A DNA stretch of 64,000 nt from Streptomyces guryensis (GTDB lineage Bacteria; Actinomycetota; Actinomycetes; Streptomycetales; Streptomycetaceae): the NCBI RefSeq assembly GCF_021261325.1, contig NZ_JAJSBI010000041.1:1-64000 (forward strand). Direction: 5' to 3'. Both the position numbers and the translations under genes were made by a program. The notes under the pieces were generated by a model. That model saw only the letters and a program-made list of their open reading frames with translations, was not told the origin of the DNA and made no database searches. Below, one piece after another: positions 15,846 through 24,596 of the stretch; the first letter of the stretch is position 1, and every line of letters begins with the position of its first letter.

Positions 15846-16994
15846 TCAACTCCTCAGCAGAAGGGCGGAGGTCGGTACTCCCTCGCCGGCGGTGACGAGG
15901 CAGGTGGCGGCGTCCGGGACCTGCGCGGTGCTGGTGCCGCGGAGCTGCCGTACGCCTTCGGTGATGAGGTTGAAGCCGTGGACATAGGCCTCGCTCAGCC
16001 CTCCGCCGCTGGTGTTGAGGGGCAGCCGCCCGCCGATCTCCAGGGCCCCCTGCTCGGTGAACGCGCCGCCCTCGCCGCGCCCGCAGAAGCCGTAGCCCTC
16101 CAGGGAGAGCGGTATGAGCGCGGTGAACGCGTCGTAGATCTGGGCGACGTCGACGTCCTGGGGCGTGAAGTCGGCGTGCTTCCACAGGTGCCGGGCGGCG
16201 GTCCAGGCGGGGCCGGTGAGCGGGTCGTCGTTCCAGTAGTTGACCATGCCGTGGTGCTGGGCGGGCAGGCCCTGGGCGGCGGAGTGGACGTAGACGGGCC
16301 GTCGTCGGCAGTCGCGCGCCCGCTCCGCCGACACCACCACGCACGCCAGCGCACCGTCCGTCTCAAGGCAGTTGTCGAAGAGGCAGAGGGGTTCGCTGAT
16401 CCAGCGGGAGGTCATGTACATCTCGCGGGTCAGGGGCCGCTCGTACATCACGGCGGCGGGGTTCTGGTTGGCCCTGTTCCGGCAGGCGAGGGCGACGTTG
16501 AAGAGGTGGTCGCGGGTCGCGCCGTACTCGTGCATGTAGCGGCGCGTCAGCATGGCGATCTCGTCAGCGGGGCGGAGCAGGCCGAAGGGGCGGGTCCACT
16601 GGGCGGGGGTGGGCAGTTGGACGGTGGTGTTCTTCCACGGGCGGGGGCCGCTGCCCCGCTTGCGTGAGCGCCAGGCGACGCCGACGGTGGCCTGACCGGC
16701 GGCGATGGCGGCGGCGAGATGGGCGACGGTGGCGCACGAACCGCCGCCCCCGTACCCGACCTTGCTGAAGAAGGTGAGGTCACCGAAGCCGACGGCCTTG
16801 GCCAGCTCCACCTCGTCGGTCTCCTCCATGGTGTAGGAGGAGAGCGCGTCGACCTCTCCCGGTGCGATGCCGGCGTCGTCGAGGGCGGCGAGGACGGCAC
16901 GGCAGGCGAGGGTGCGCTCGTCGTCGGCGAGGTGTCTGGCGAAGGGGGTCTGCCCGATGCCGACGATCGCGGTGGTGTCCTTGATTCCGGCCAT
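15846..16994 (-). CDS. Ltp2-type thiolase-fold aldolase/lipid-transfer protein
   Basis: 382 residues. Thiolase fold with IVGIGQTPFARH at the start, GYGGGGSCATVAHLAAAI where thiolases carry their nucleophile region, VAQIYDAFTALIP and GFCGRGEGGAFTEQGALEIG, all features of the Ltp2/SCP-x family. In mycobacteria Ltp2 with a DUF35 protein catalyses retro-aldol release of propionyl-CoA from a steroid-CoA. The adjacent DUF35 gene supports the same chemistry here, on an unknown substrate. It heads a minus-strand operon divergent from the FadD3-like gene, controlled by two operator copies. Confidence 0.85.
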   Translation of the reverse strand: MAGIKDTTAIVGIGQTPFARHLADDERTLACRAVLAALDDAGIAPGEVDALSSYTMEETDEVELAKAVGFGDLTFFSKVGYGGGGSCATVAHLAAAIAAGQATVGVAWRSRKRGSGPRPWKNTTVQLPTPAQWTRPFGLLRPADEIAMLTRRYMHEYGATRDHLFNVALACRNRANQNPAAVMYERPLTREMYMTSRWISEPLCLFDNCLETDGALACVVVSAERARDCRRRPVYVHSAAQGLPAQHHGMVNYWNDDPLTGPAWTAARHLWKHADFTPQDVDVAQIYDAFTALIPLSLEGYGFCGRGEGGAFTEQGALEIGGRLPLNTSGGGLSEAYVHGFNLITEGVRQLRGTSTAQVPDAATCLVTAGEGVPTSALLLRS

Positions 16995-17026
16995 GCTGGT
17001 GCAACCTCCGCATGCTGTCCCATCAG

Positions 17027-17041
17027 CTGACAGGGCGTCAG
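17027..17041. promoter_or_regulatory. Regulon operator copy 2, CTGACAGGGCGTCAG
   Basis: An inverted repeat in the 132-bp divergent region between the Ltp2-type operon and the FadD3-like gene, one mismatch from the consensus CTGACGGNNCGTCAG. Its centre is 27 bp from copy 3. Confidence 0.65.
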
Positions 17042-17053
17042 GCTACAGCTAAT

Positions 17054-17068
17054 CTGACGGGTAGTCAG
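17054..17068. promoter_or_regulatory. Regulon operator copy 3, CTGACGGGTAGTCAG
   Basis: Second copy in the same divergent region, one mismatch in the right half. Two sites may allow separate control of the two directions or cooperative binding. Confidence 0.65.
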
Positions 17069-17126
17069 CAATGAGGTCTCCCCGGCTCGAACGGAGTTGA
17101 GAGGTGGGGAAGGGTTGGGGGCTGTT

Positions 17127-18686
17127 GTGCGCGGTGACGTGGAGTGGGGCAGCATTCCGGGACTCGTCCGGTCGGCGGCCGAGCGGTACGCCGACACCGA
17201 GGCGGTGGTGGACGGCCGTACCAGGATCTCGTACGCCGAACTGGGCGCCCGCGTCGAACGGTCGACCGCGGCCTGCCTGGCGACGGGCATCGCGCCGGGC
17301 GACCGGGTCGCGATCTGGGCCCCGAACTCGCTCGACTGGATCGTGGCGGCACTGGGCGCGGTGTCGGCCGGGGCGGTGCTCGTGCCGATCAACACGCGCT
17401 TCAAGGGCGCGGAGGCGGCGGATGTCCTGCGCAGGAGCGGGGCGCGGCTGCTGTTCGTGACGGGGACGTTCCTGGGAACGTCGTATGTGGCGTCCCTGCG
17501 GCGGGCGGTCGACCGGGGGCCGGGGTTGCCGGGTCTCGACCAGGTGGTGGTGCTGTCGGACGACGCGCCCGAGGACTTCCGCACCTGGAAGGACTTCCTC
17601 GCGGGCGGGGAGGGGGTCGGACCGGCCGAGGTGCGGGCGCGTTCGGCGGCGGTGGACGGATCCTGGCCGTCGGACATCGTCTTCACGTCCGGTACGACGG
17701 GCCGTCCCAAGGGCGCGGTGATCACACACGCGCAGACGCTGCGGGCGTACGAGATCTGGTGTGATCTGGCGGGGCTCCGGCAGGGCGACCGCTATCTGAT
17801 CGTGAACCCGTTCTTCCACACCTTCGGTTACAAGGCCGGAGTCCTGGCCTGTCTGATGCGCGGCGCGACGATGGTTCCCCAGCCGGTGTTCAACATCGAC
17901 ACGGCCCTGGCGAACATCGCGGCGGAGCGGGTGTCGGTGCTGCCGGGACCGCCGACCCTGCACCAGTCCCTGCTGGACCACCCGGCCCGCGACACCCATG
18001 ACCTCTCGGCGCTGCGCCTGGTGGTGACCGGCGCGGCGGTGGTGCCGCTGCGGCTGGTGGAGCGGCTGCGCGGCGAACTGGGCGTGGAGACGGTCCTCAC
18101 GGCGTACGGCCTCTCGGAGGCCAGCGGCATCGTGACGATGTGCCGGCGCGGCGACGACCCCACGGTGATCGCCTCGACGTCCGGCCGGGCGATCCCCGGC
18201 ACCGAGGTACGGGTCGGGGCCCGGGTCGGCGAGCCCGGCGAGGTCCTGGTCCGCGGCTTCAACGTCATGCGCGGCTACTACGAGGACGAGGCGGCCACGG
18301 CGGAGGTCCTGACGGAAGACGGCTGGCTTCGGACCGGGGACGTGGGCGTCCTGGACACCGACGGGAACCTGCGGATCACCGACCGGATCAAGGACATGTT
18401 CATCGTCGGCGGCTTCAACGCCTACCCGGCGGAGATAGAGCAACTGCTGGGCCTGCACCCGGACGTGGCCGACGTCGCGGTCATCGGCGTACCGGACGCG
18501 CGGCTGGGAGAGGTCGGCAAGGCGTACGTCGTACGGCGGCCGGGGGCCACGCTGACGGCCGACGACCTGATGGCCTGGTCGCGGCGCGAGATGGCGAACT
18601 ACAAGGTGCCGAGGGCGGTGGACTTCGTGGGGGAGTTGCCGCGGAACGCCAGCGGGAAGGTCGTGAAGGGGAAGCTGCGGGGGTGA
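17127..18686 (+). CDS. AMP-dependent acyl-CoA synthetase, FadD3-like
   Basis: About 519 residues, ANL superfamily. AMP-binding loop FTSGTTGRPKGAVITH (about 188-203), YGLSEA, GWLRTGDVGVLD, RIKDMFIVGGFNAYPAEIE and the C-terminal NASGKVVKGKLRG with the adenylation Lys. The FNAYPAEIE hinge and overall pattern resemble FadD3, which activates the steroid-ring propionate HIP, and related cyclohexyl-acid ligases. It would carry out the first step of the regulon's pathway. GTG 17127 is taken as start on alignment and on the Gly-rich stretch upstream; TTG 17097 and GTG 17139 are alternatives. Confidence 0.85.
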   Translation: MRGDVEWGSIPGLVRSAAERYADTEAVVDGRTRISYAELGARVERSTAACLATGIAPGDRVAIWAPNSLDWIVAALGAVSAGAVLVPINTRFKGAEAADVLRRSGARLLFVTGTFLGTSYVASLRRAVDRGPGLPGLDQVVVLSDDAPEDFRTWKDFLAGGEGVGPAEVRARSAAVDGSWPSDIVFTSGTTGRPKGAVITHAQTLRAYEIWCDLAGLRQGDRYLIVNPFFHTFGYKAGVLACLMRGATMVPQPVFNIDTALANIAAERVSVLPGPPTLHQSLLDHPARDTHDLSALRLVVTGAAVVPLRLVERLRGELGVETVLTAYGLSEASGIVTMCRRGDDPTVIASTSGRAIPGTEVRVGARVGEPGEVLVRGFNVMRGYYEDEAATAEVLTEDGWLRTGDVGVLDTDGNLRITDRIKDMFIVGGFNAYPAEIEQLLGLHPDVADVAVIGVPDARLGEVGKAYVVRRPGATLTADDLMAWSRREMANYKVPRAVDFVGELPRNASGKVVKGKLRG

Positions 18687-18786
18687 TGGGGGTCGAACTC
18701 CGCCAGGAAGGCGGCCCATGCCCCGGCCGGGAACGTGAACGGGGCCGTGGCGCTCAGGCCGTGGGCGGTTTGGCCGTACACGCCAC

Positions 18787-18821
18787 GGCCGCGGTGGCTC
18801 CCCCTCCGAGCCGCCGCGGCC
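18787..18821. terminator. Bidirectional hairpin between the FadD3-like gene and afsS
   Basis: Arms GGCCGCGGTGGCTC (18787-18800) and GAGCCGCCGCGGCC (18808-18821) pair over 14 bp with one G-T wobble and a CCCCTCC loop. It lies in the 177-bp gap between two convergent genes. Confidence 0.7.
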
Positions 18822-18863
18822 GATCCCCCGTCGTGACCGAGGTGGGTACCAACGGGTGTGTCC

Positions 18864-19025
18864 TTACGCCTCCTCGGAACCGGCGTGGTTCTCCAGGGGG
18901 TTGATGGTCTCGCCGCCGGTCGTGCCCCCGGCGTGGTTCTCCGCAGGCGTGATCGGCGCGTCTTCCTCCGAGCCGGCGTGGTTCTCCAGCGGGCTGATCT
19001 TGTGCTTCTTCGAGGCGTCGGTCAT
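18864..19025 (-). CDS. afsS: AfsS, small activator of antibiotic synthesis
   Basis: 53 residues starting MTDASKKHKISPLENHAGSE, with three repeats of the AfsS signature: SPLENHAG, TPAENHAG and NPLENHAG. AfsS (63 residues in S. coelicolor) is a sigma-factor-like or regulatory small protein whose transcription AfsR activates, and it raises secondary metabolite production; its mechanism is unsettled. GGAAGGTGCGGAGG precedes the ATG. It lies immediately downstream of afsR in the same direction, the known order. Recognition is from the repeats and the context. Confidence 0.9.
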   Translation of the reverse strand: MTDASKKHKISPLENHAGSEEDAPITPAENHAGGTTGGETINPLENHAGSEEA

Positions 19026-19228
19026 CCTCCGCACCTTCCTGTCGAACGTTCTGGATGGCGAGGCCCGCCCGGCGACTCCCCCGAGGACCGCCGGACGGGC
19101 ACTGCGGCCGTTCACCCTAGTGGTGCGGCCAGGTGCCGAGCCGTCTGCCCCCCGACGCGACGGACCAGCAGTGATGAGCATGGCGGCCCGCGATAAACAA
19201 ACAATCAACGTGCGCTGCGGGCCGCTGC
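19026..19228 (-). promoter_or_regulatory. afsR-afsS intergenic region with probable afsS promoter
   Basis: 203 bp between the afsR stop and the afsS start. On the coding strand a TAGGGT hexamer (19114-19119) could be the -10 element; the position 17 bp upstream (GGCTCG) is a poor -35, as expected if AfsR must recruit RNA polymerase. I could not identify AfsR or PhoP boxes with confidence. No gene lies here. Confidence 0.4.
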
Positions 19229-22201
19229 TCAGGCGGCCTCCGCCGGACTGAGCAGCGCCCTGACCTGCTCGGCCTCGGCGGCGCCGAACTCCTCGTGGAT
19301 GCCGAGCGCCTCGCTCCAGCAGGCATTGGCCCGGTCCGTCTGCCCCAGCCGGCTGAGCGCCAGTCCGAGCGTGGTCAGGACGTTGGCCAGCATCCAGTCG
19401 CCCCCGATGACCCTCAGGGCGAGAGCCGTCTCCGCGTGCTGGGCCGCCAGCGCCGGTCGGCCTCCCGCGAGATGGGCCTCGGCGATACGGAAGTTCGCCG
19501 TACCCTCCCACAGCCGCTGCCGATTCTCCCGGAACAGCCGCAGCGCCTCGTGGAGTTCTCCGAGCGCCTCGCTGTAGTGACCGGCCGCGCTCAGCGCGAT
19601 GCCCAGCGCGAGCCGGCCGTTGGCCAGCCGGACCGTCATACCCAGCTGGTCGTAGATGGCGACCCCGCGCCGGGCGAGGTCGGCAGCGCTCTTCATACGT
19701 CCCAGCTTGACCTGGATGCGCGAGAGGTTGCACAGGGCGCTGGCCTCACCGGGCAGGTTCCCGTCGGCGCGGTAGTTGGCGATCGCCTCCTGGAGGTGGC
19801 GTTCCCCGTCGTCGTTGCGGCCTTCGTAGAAGGCGATGATGCCGCGGTCGTTCGGCGCCCAGCAGCATGGCGCGAGATCCCCCGCCTGCTGGGCGAGGAG
19901 CGTGGCGAGCCGGGCCTCCTCGTCGGCCTGCGCGAACCGGTCGGAGACCAGCAGGGCGTTGGTCAGCGCCGTACGGGCGCGTCCCTCGGCCCGGCCGTCG
20001 CCCGTCTCGTGGGCGAGGTCCCGCAGGGCCACCGCGGTCGTCTCGTACTGGTGGGAGTTGGCACCGGACTCCGCGAGGTCCTTGGTGACCCACAGCAGAT
20101 CGACCGCGCGCCGCAGCATTCCGCTTCCGGCGCTCTGCCGTACGCAGGCCAGCAGGCAGTTGGCCTCCGAGTACAGCCAGTCGACCGCGGCCTTGGGGTC
20201 GGTGAAGGTCAGCCCGGGGTACTGGGTGGCCTCCAGATGCTTCACCAGGCGGTCGCCCGGGCGCTCGATCGAGTAGACCCCGGCCGCCGTCGCCAGATAG
20301 AAGTCCAGCAACCGCGACATCGCCGCATCCGGCTCGCTCGGCGGCCACTCGTCCCGCTCCGCGCACGCACGCGCGTAGAGCCGCACCAGGTCGTGGTAGC
20401 GGTAGCGGCCGGGCGCCGCCGACTCCAGCAGCGAAGTGTCGACCAGCGACTCCAGCAGGTCCTCCGTCTCCTCCAGGGAGAGGTCGAGGACCGCCGCGGC
20501 CGCCGCCAGCGACATGTCCGGCCCGTCCGCCAGGCCCAGCAGCCTGAATGCCCGTGCCTGGGCCGGTTCCAGCGCGCCGTAGCCCAGTTCGAAGGTGGCC
20601 TTCACCGCCAGGTCGCCGGCCTGCAGTTCGTCCAGGCGTCTGCGTTCGTCCGCGAGTTTCGCGGCCAGTACGGAGACGGTCCAGGTGCGGCGGGCCGCCA
20701 GCCGGGAGGCCGCGATACGGATGGCGAGGGGGAGGAAACCGCAGGCCGCCACCACGTCCAGGGCGGCCTCGCGCTCGCTCGCGACCCGTTCCTCGCCCAC
20801 GATCTTCGTGAACAGGGACAGCGCCTCTTCGGGGGACATGACGTCCAGGTCCACCAGATGGGCCCCGGCGAGATCGACCATCCGCACCCGCGAGGTCACC
20901 AGCGCCGCGCAGCCCTCCGTGCCGGGCAGCAGCGGCCGCACCTGGGCCGCGTCCCGGGCGTTGTCGAGCAGGACCAGCACCCGGCGGCCGTCCAGCACCG
21001 AGCGGTAGAGGGCGGCCCGTTCCTCCAGGGAGTCCGGGATCGCCGAGTCCGCCGTGCCCAGGGCCCGCAGGAAGGAGCCCAGGACCGTCTCCGGCTCCGC
21101 CGCCCGTGACCCGGCGCCCTGCAGGTCGACGTACAACTGGCCGTCCGGGAAGACCGTCCGGGCCTGGTGGGCGACGTGCACGGCCAGCGTCGTCTTGCCG
21201 ACGCCGCCGATGCCCGCCAGCGCCGACACCGCCATCACCCGGCCCTCGGCCGAGGACAGCACCTCGCTGAGTTCGTGGACGAAGGCCGCGCGGCCCGTGA
21301 AGTCCGGGACCGTCGCGGGCAGTTGGGCCGGGCGGACCGGGGCGGCGGCCGGCTCGGCCTGCGGGGACGTCGGCTCCGCAAGCCCCGGGTCCGCCCGCAG
21401 GATCCGCTGCTGCAGCTCCCGCAGTCCCGGCCGCGGGTCCACCCCCAGCTCGTCCGCCAGCAGGCGGCGGGTGTCGGCGTACACCGCCAGCGCCTCCGCC
21501 TGGCGGCCGCTGCGGTACAGCGCCAGCATCAGCAGTTCGCGCAGGCGCTCGCGCAGGGGGTGCGCGGCCGTCAGGGCGGTCAGTTCCGACACCGCCTCCG
21601 CATGGCAGCCCTGCTCCAGGTCCATGTCCAGGCGGGATTCGAGGAGTTGGAGCCGCCACTCCTCCAGGCGGACCCGCTGGGCCTCCGCGTACGGCCCCGG
21701 CACACCCGCCAGCGCCTCGCCGTCCCACAGCGCCAGCGCCCGGCCCAGCACGTCCCGCGCACGGCACAGGTCCCCGGAGTTGCGCGCCTTCTCCGCCTCG
21801 GCGGCCAGCTCCTGCGCCACCGCCAGATCCAGCGCGCCGTCGCCCAGGCCGCGCACCGCGTACCCGCCGGACTCGCTCACCAGGACCCCGGGGTCCAGCA
21901 CCTTCCGCAGCCGGGAGGCGTACGTCCGCAGCGCCGCCAGCGCCTGCGAGGGCGGCTCCTCGCCCCACAGGGCGTCGATCAGCTCGCCCGCGGTGGCCGT
22001 GCGGCCCTCGCGCAGCAGCAGCGCGGCGAGCAGGGCACGTTGCTGCGGGGAGCCGGTGCTCAGTTGCTCCGATCCGCGTCGGGCTCGTACCGGACCGAGC
22101 ACGCCGAAGCTCAGCGGGGCAGCCCGCGGCGGAGCCGCTGATGGCTGCAGCGCAGAGGAGCCGGCCCGCCTCTGTTCCGGCACTCGCGGTACACCGTCCA
22201 T
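19229..22201 (-). CDS. afsR: Global regulator AfsR (SARP-NB-ARC-TPR)
   Basis: 990 residues, close to the 993 of S. coelicolor AfsR. N-terminal OmpR-like DNA-binding domain plus bacterial transcriptional activation domain (FGVLGPVRARRGSEQLSTGS, SRLRKVLDPG, DPRPGLRELQQRIL; about 30-280), NB-ARC ATPase (GIGGVGKTTLAVHVAHQ at about 330; VLVLLDNARDAAQV Walker B), then C-terminal TPR repeats. AfsK phosphorylates AfsR, which binds the afsS promoter and activates it in an ATP-dependent way. Start ATG 22201 is preceded by GGGAGA; an in-frame ATG nine codons earlier lacks this. It is divergent from a catabolic amidohydrolase gene with a regulon operator between them. Confidence 0.95.
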   Translation of the reverse strand: MDGVPRVPEQRRAGSSALQPSAAPPRAAPLSFGVLGPVRARRGSEQLSTGSPQQRALLAALLLREGRTATAGELIDALWGEEPPSQALAALRTYASRLRKVLDPGVLVSESGGYAVRGLGDGALDLAVAQELAAEAEKARNSGDLCRARDVLGRALALWDGEALAGVPGPYAEAQRVRLEEWRLQLLESRLDMDLEQGCHAEAVSELTALTAAHPLRERLRELLMLALYRSGRQAEALAVYADTRRLLADELGVDPRPGLRELQQRILRADPGLAEPTSPQAEPAAAPVRPAQLPATVPDFTGRAAFVHELSEVLSSAEGRVMAVSALAGIGGVGKTTLAVHVAHQARTVFPDGQLYVDLQGAGSRAAEPETVLGSFLRALGTADSAIPDSLEERAALYRSVLDGRRVLVLLDNARDAAQVRPLLPGTEGCAALVTSRVRMVDLAGAHLVDLDVMSPEEALSLFTKIVGEERVASEREAALDVVAACGFLPLAIRIAASRLAARRTWTVSVLAAKLADERRRLDELQAGDLAVKATFELGYGALEPAQARAFRLLGLADGPDMSLAAAAAVLDLSLEETEDLLESLVDTSLLESAAPGRYRYHDLVRLYARACAERDEWPPSEPDAAMSRLLDFYLATAAGVYSIERPGDRLVKHLEATQYPGLTFTDPKAAVDWLYSEANCLLACVRQSAGSGMLRRAVDLLWVTKDLAESGANSHQYETTAVALRDLAHETGDGRAEGRARTALTNALLVSDRFAQADEEARLATLLAQQAGDLAPCCWAPNDRGIIAFYEGRNDDGERHLQEAIANYRADGNLPGEASALCNLSRIQVKLGRMKSAADLARRGVAIYDQLGMTVRLANGRLALGIALSAAGHYSEALGELHEALRLFRENRQRLWEGTANFRIAEAHLAGGRPALAAQHAETALALRVIGGDWMLANVLTTLGLALSRLGQTDRANACWSEALGIHEEFGAAEAEQVRALLSPAEAA

Positions 22202-22396
22202 CGCCGTCTCCCTATACACAGTGGGCAACTACGTCAGTTTGCCTTGTTCATGGCGGACGCGTCAGCTGTGGAGAGCGCTTGCACAGAGAGACGCGCGGGA
22301 TATCACAAGGCCCTCACCTGCTCTTCGCATGCCGCCTGGCACAGATCCGAACAGACCCGAGCAAGAAGAAGCCGCCAAGCACCCGCAACCGTATAG

Positions 22397-22411
22397 CTGA
22401 CGACCCGTCAG
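22397..22411. promoter_or_regulatory. Regulon operator copy 4, CTGACGACCCGTCAG
   Basis: An inverted repeat 22 bp ahead of the amidohydrolase start, just upstream of a TACCGT hexamer (22420-22425). It would cover the -35 region of a short-leader or leaderless promoter. It also lies about 200 bp upstream of afsR on the other strand, so it could in principle touch afsR expression. Confidence 0.65.
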
Positions 22412-22432
22412 ATCAGCGCTACCGTGACCGCC

Positions 22433-23665
22433 ATGGAGACCACGAAGGACATCCCGGACTTCCCGCTGATCATCTCCGTCGACGACCACACCGTGGAGCC
22501 CGCCGACGTCTGGCAGAGCCGCCTGCCGAAGAAGTACCTCGACACCGGCCCCCGCATAGTCCGCGCCCCGCTGAAGGAGATCTCCTTCCTCGGCGGCCGC
22601 TTCCGTCCCGTGATGGGCGCCCCCGGCGACGACGGCCCGCTCGGCGACTGGTGGCTGTACGAGGGCCTCCAGCGGCCCCTCACCCGCCTGGACACCGCCG
22701 TCGGCTACAGCAGGGACGAGATCAAACTGGAGGTCATCACCTACGAGCAGATGCGACCGGGCTCGTACGACGTCCCGCAGCGCCTCGCCGACATGGACGT
22801 CAACCACGTCCAGTCCTCCGTCTGCTTCCCGAGCTTCCCGCGCTTCTGCGGCCAGACCTTCACCGAGGCCGCAGACCACGAACTGGGCCTGCTCTGCGTC
22901 CAGGCCTACAACGACTGGATGGTGGAGGAGTGGTGCGGGCCGCAGGCCCAGGGCCGGCTCATACCCCTCACGCTCATCCCCCTCTGGGACGCCGAGCTGG
23001 CGGCGGCGGAGGTCCGGCGCAACGCCGCCCGCGGAGTCCGCGCCGTCGCCTTCTCCGAGATACCCCCGCACCTGGGCCTCCCCTCCGTCCACTCCGACGA
23101 CTGGGACCCCTTCCTCGCCGCGTGTGCCGAGACCGGCACGGTCATCGCCATGCACATCGGCTCCAGCAGCCGTATGCCTTCGACGTCCAAGGACGCCCCG
23201 CCCGCCGTGGGTTCCACCATCACCTTCGCCAACTGCTGCTTCTCGATGGTGGACTGGCTGATGAGCGGCAAGTTCGAACGCTTCCCCAACCTCAGGATCA
23301 TGTATGCGGAGGGCCAGATCGGCTGGATCCCGTACATCCTCGAACGCGCCGACGTCGTCTGGGAGGAGAACCGCGGCTGGGGCGGAGTCGCCGACAAGGT
23401 CCACCGCCCGCCGTCCGAACTCTTCGCCGAGCACGTCTACGGCTGCTTCTTCGACGACGCCTTCGGGCTGAGGAACCTCGACGCGATCGGCGTCGGGAAC
23501 GTCCTCTACGAGACCGACTACCCCCACTCCGACTCCACCTGGCCGAAGTCGAGGCAGGTCGGCGAGGCGCAGATGGGCCACCTGGCCCCGGAGGCGGTGG
23601 AGCGGATCGTGCGCGGGAACGCCATCGAGCTGCTGGGGCTCACCCCTGAGGGACTCTGGCGGTGA
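22433..23665 (+). CDS. Amidohydrolase 2 family protein (ACMSD-like)
   Basis: About 410 residues with a TIM-barrel amidohydrolase pattern: ISVDDHTVEPADVW at the N-terminus, MHIGSSS in the middle, and LYETDYPHSDSTWPKS with the terminal metal Asp near the C-terminus. Such proteins decarboxylate or hydrolyse aromatic or ring-cleavage products and recur in actinobacterial lipid and aromatic regulons. ATG 22433 is chosen because it lies about 7 bp after a -10-like TACCGT; a GTG three codons upstream is in frame. The stop overlaps the next gene's GTG. Confidence 0.85.
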   Translation: METTKDIPDFPLIISVDDHTVEPADVWQSRLPKKYLDTGPRIVRAPLKEISFLGGRFRPVMGAPGDDGPLGDWWLYEGLQRPLTRLDTAVGYSRDEIKLEVITYEQMRPGSYDVPQRLADMDVNHVQSSVCFPSFPRFCGQTFTEAADHELGLLCVQAYNDWMVEEWCGPQAQGRLIPLTLIPLWDAELAAAEVRRNAARGVRAVAFSEIPPHLGLPSVHSDDWDPFLAACAETGTVIAMHIGSSSRMPSTSKDAPPAVGSTITFANCCFSMVDWLMSGKFERFPNLRIMYAEGQIGWIPYILERADVVWEENRGWGGVADKVHRPPSELFAEHVYGCFFDDAFGLRNLDAIGVGNVLYETDYPHSDSTWPKSRQVGEAQMGHLAPEAVERIVRGNAIELLGLTPEGLWR

Positions 23666-24585
23666 GTGCCCCGACGTACGGGATGCAGCTGCCCGTCCAG
23701 TCCCAGAGCACGATCTACGCCGAGGGCTGGGAGGCCGGTGCCGGCCCCGAGGACCTGGTGGAGATCGCCCGCAGCGCCGACCGGGCCGGCTTCGGCTATC
23801 TCGCGAGCTGCGACCACGTCGCGATCCCGCGCCGGCTGGCCCCCGCCATGAGCACGGTCTGGTACGACCCCGTCGCCACCCTGGGCTTCCTGGCGGGGGT
23901 GACCGAACGGGTGCGGCTGCTCAGCCATGTCGCCGTCGTGGGGCTGCGGCACCCGCTGCTGACGGCCAAGCAGTACGCCACCCTCGACCACCTGGCGGGC
24001 GGCCGCCTGATCCTGGGCGTCGGCGCCGGGCACGTACGGGAGGAGTTCGAGGTGCTGGGCGTCGACTTCGACCGGCGCGGGGCCGTGCTCGACGAGTCGA
24101 TCGACGCCCTGCGCGCCGCCCTCGGCCCGGACGAGTTCCCCGAACACCACGGCAAGCTCTACGCCTTCGAGGGGCTGGGACAGCGGCCGAGGCCGGCCCA
24201 GGAGCGCGTGCCGGTGTGGGTCGGCGGATCGTCCCCGGCCGCCGTGCGCCGGGCCGCCCTCAAGGGAGACGGCTGGCTGCCGCAGGGCGACCCGCGGGAC
24301 CGGCTGCCCGCGCAGATCGAGCGGATACGGCGGCTGCGCGAAGAGGCGGGCATCGACGCACCCTTCACGATCGGCGCCATCACCGAGCCCCTGTACCTCG
24401 GTACGCCCGCCTGGGACGTCGGCCGCCGCACCCTCACCGGCCCCCCGGACGCGCTCGCCGAGTCCCTGCGCGCGTACTCCGCGATGGGCGTGCACCAGAT
24501 CCAGGTGCGGTTCCGCAGCCGCGGCCGCACCGAACTCACCGACCAGATGGCGGCCTTCGGCGCCGAAGTGGCGCCCACTCTCTGA
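23662..24585 (+). CDS. LLM-class flavin/F420-dependent oxidoreductase
   Basis: 307 residues, luciferase-like monooxygenase fold: GFGYLASCDHVAIPRR, VRLLSHVAVVGLRHPLL, LDHLAGGRLILGVGAGHVREEFEVLGVDF with residues typical of F420-dependent members. GTGA overlap with the amidohydrolase and an 11-bp gap to the SDR gene place it in the 22433-25367 operon. It likely oxidises or reduces a pathway intermediate. Confidence 0.88.
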   Translation: MSAPTYGMQLPVQSQSTIYAEGWEAGAGPEDLVEIARSADRAGFGYLASCDHVAIPRRLAPAMSTVWYDPVATLGFLAGVTERVRLLSHVAVVGLRHPLLTAKQYATLDHLAGGRLILGVGAGHVREEFEVLGVDFDRRGAVLDESIDALRAALGPDEFPEHHGKLYAFEGLGQRPRPAQERVPVWVGGSSPAAVRRAALKGDGWLPQGDPRDRLPAQIERIRRLREEAGIDAPFTIGAITEPLYLGTPAWDVGRRTLTGPPDALAESLRAYSAMGVHQIQVRFRSRGRTELTDQMAAFGAEVAPTL

Positions 24586-24596
24586 GGAGCTACGGC

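Noticed and set aside
19026..19228. AfsR or PhoP boxes in the afsS promoter
   Set aside because: I could not see convincing direct repeats at the expected spacing, so only the promoter region is annotated.
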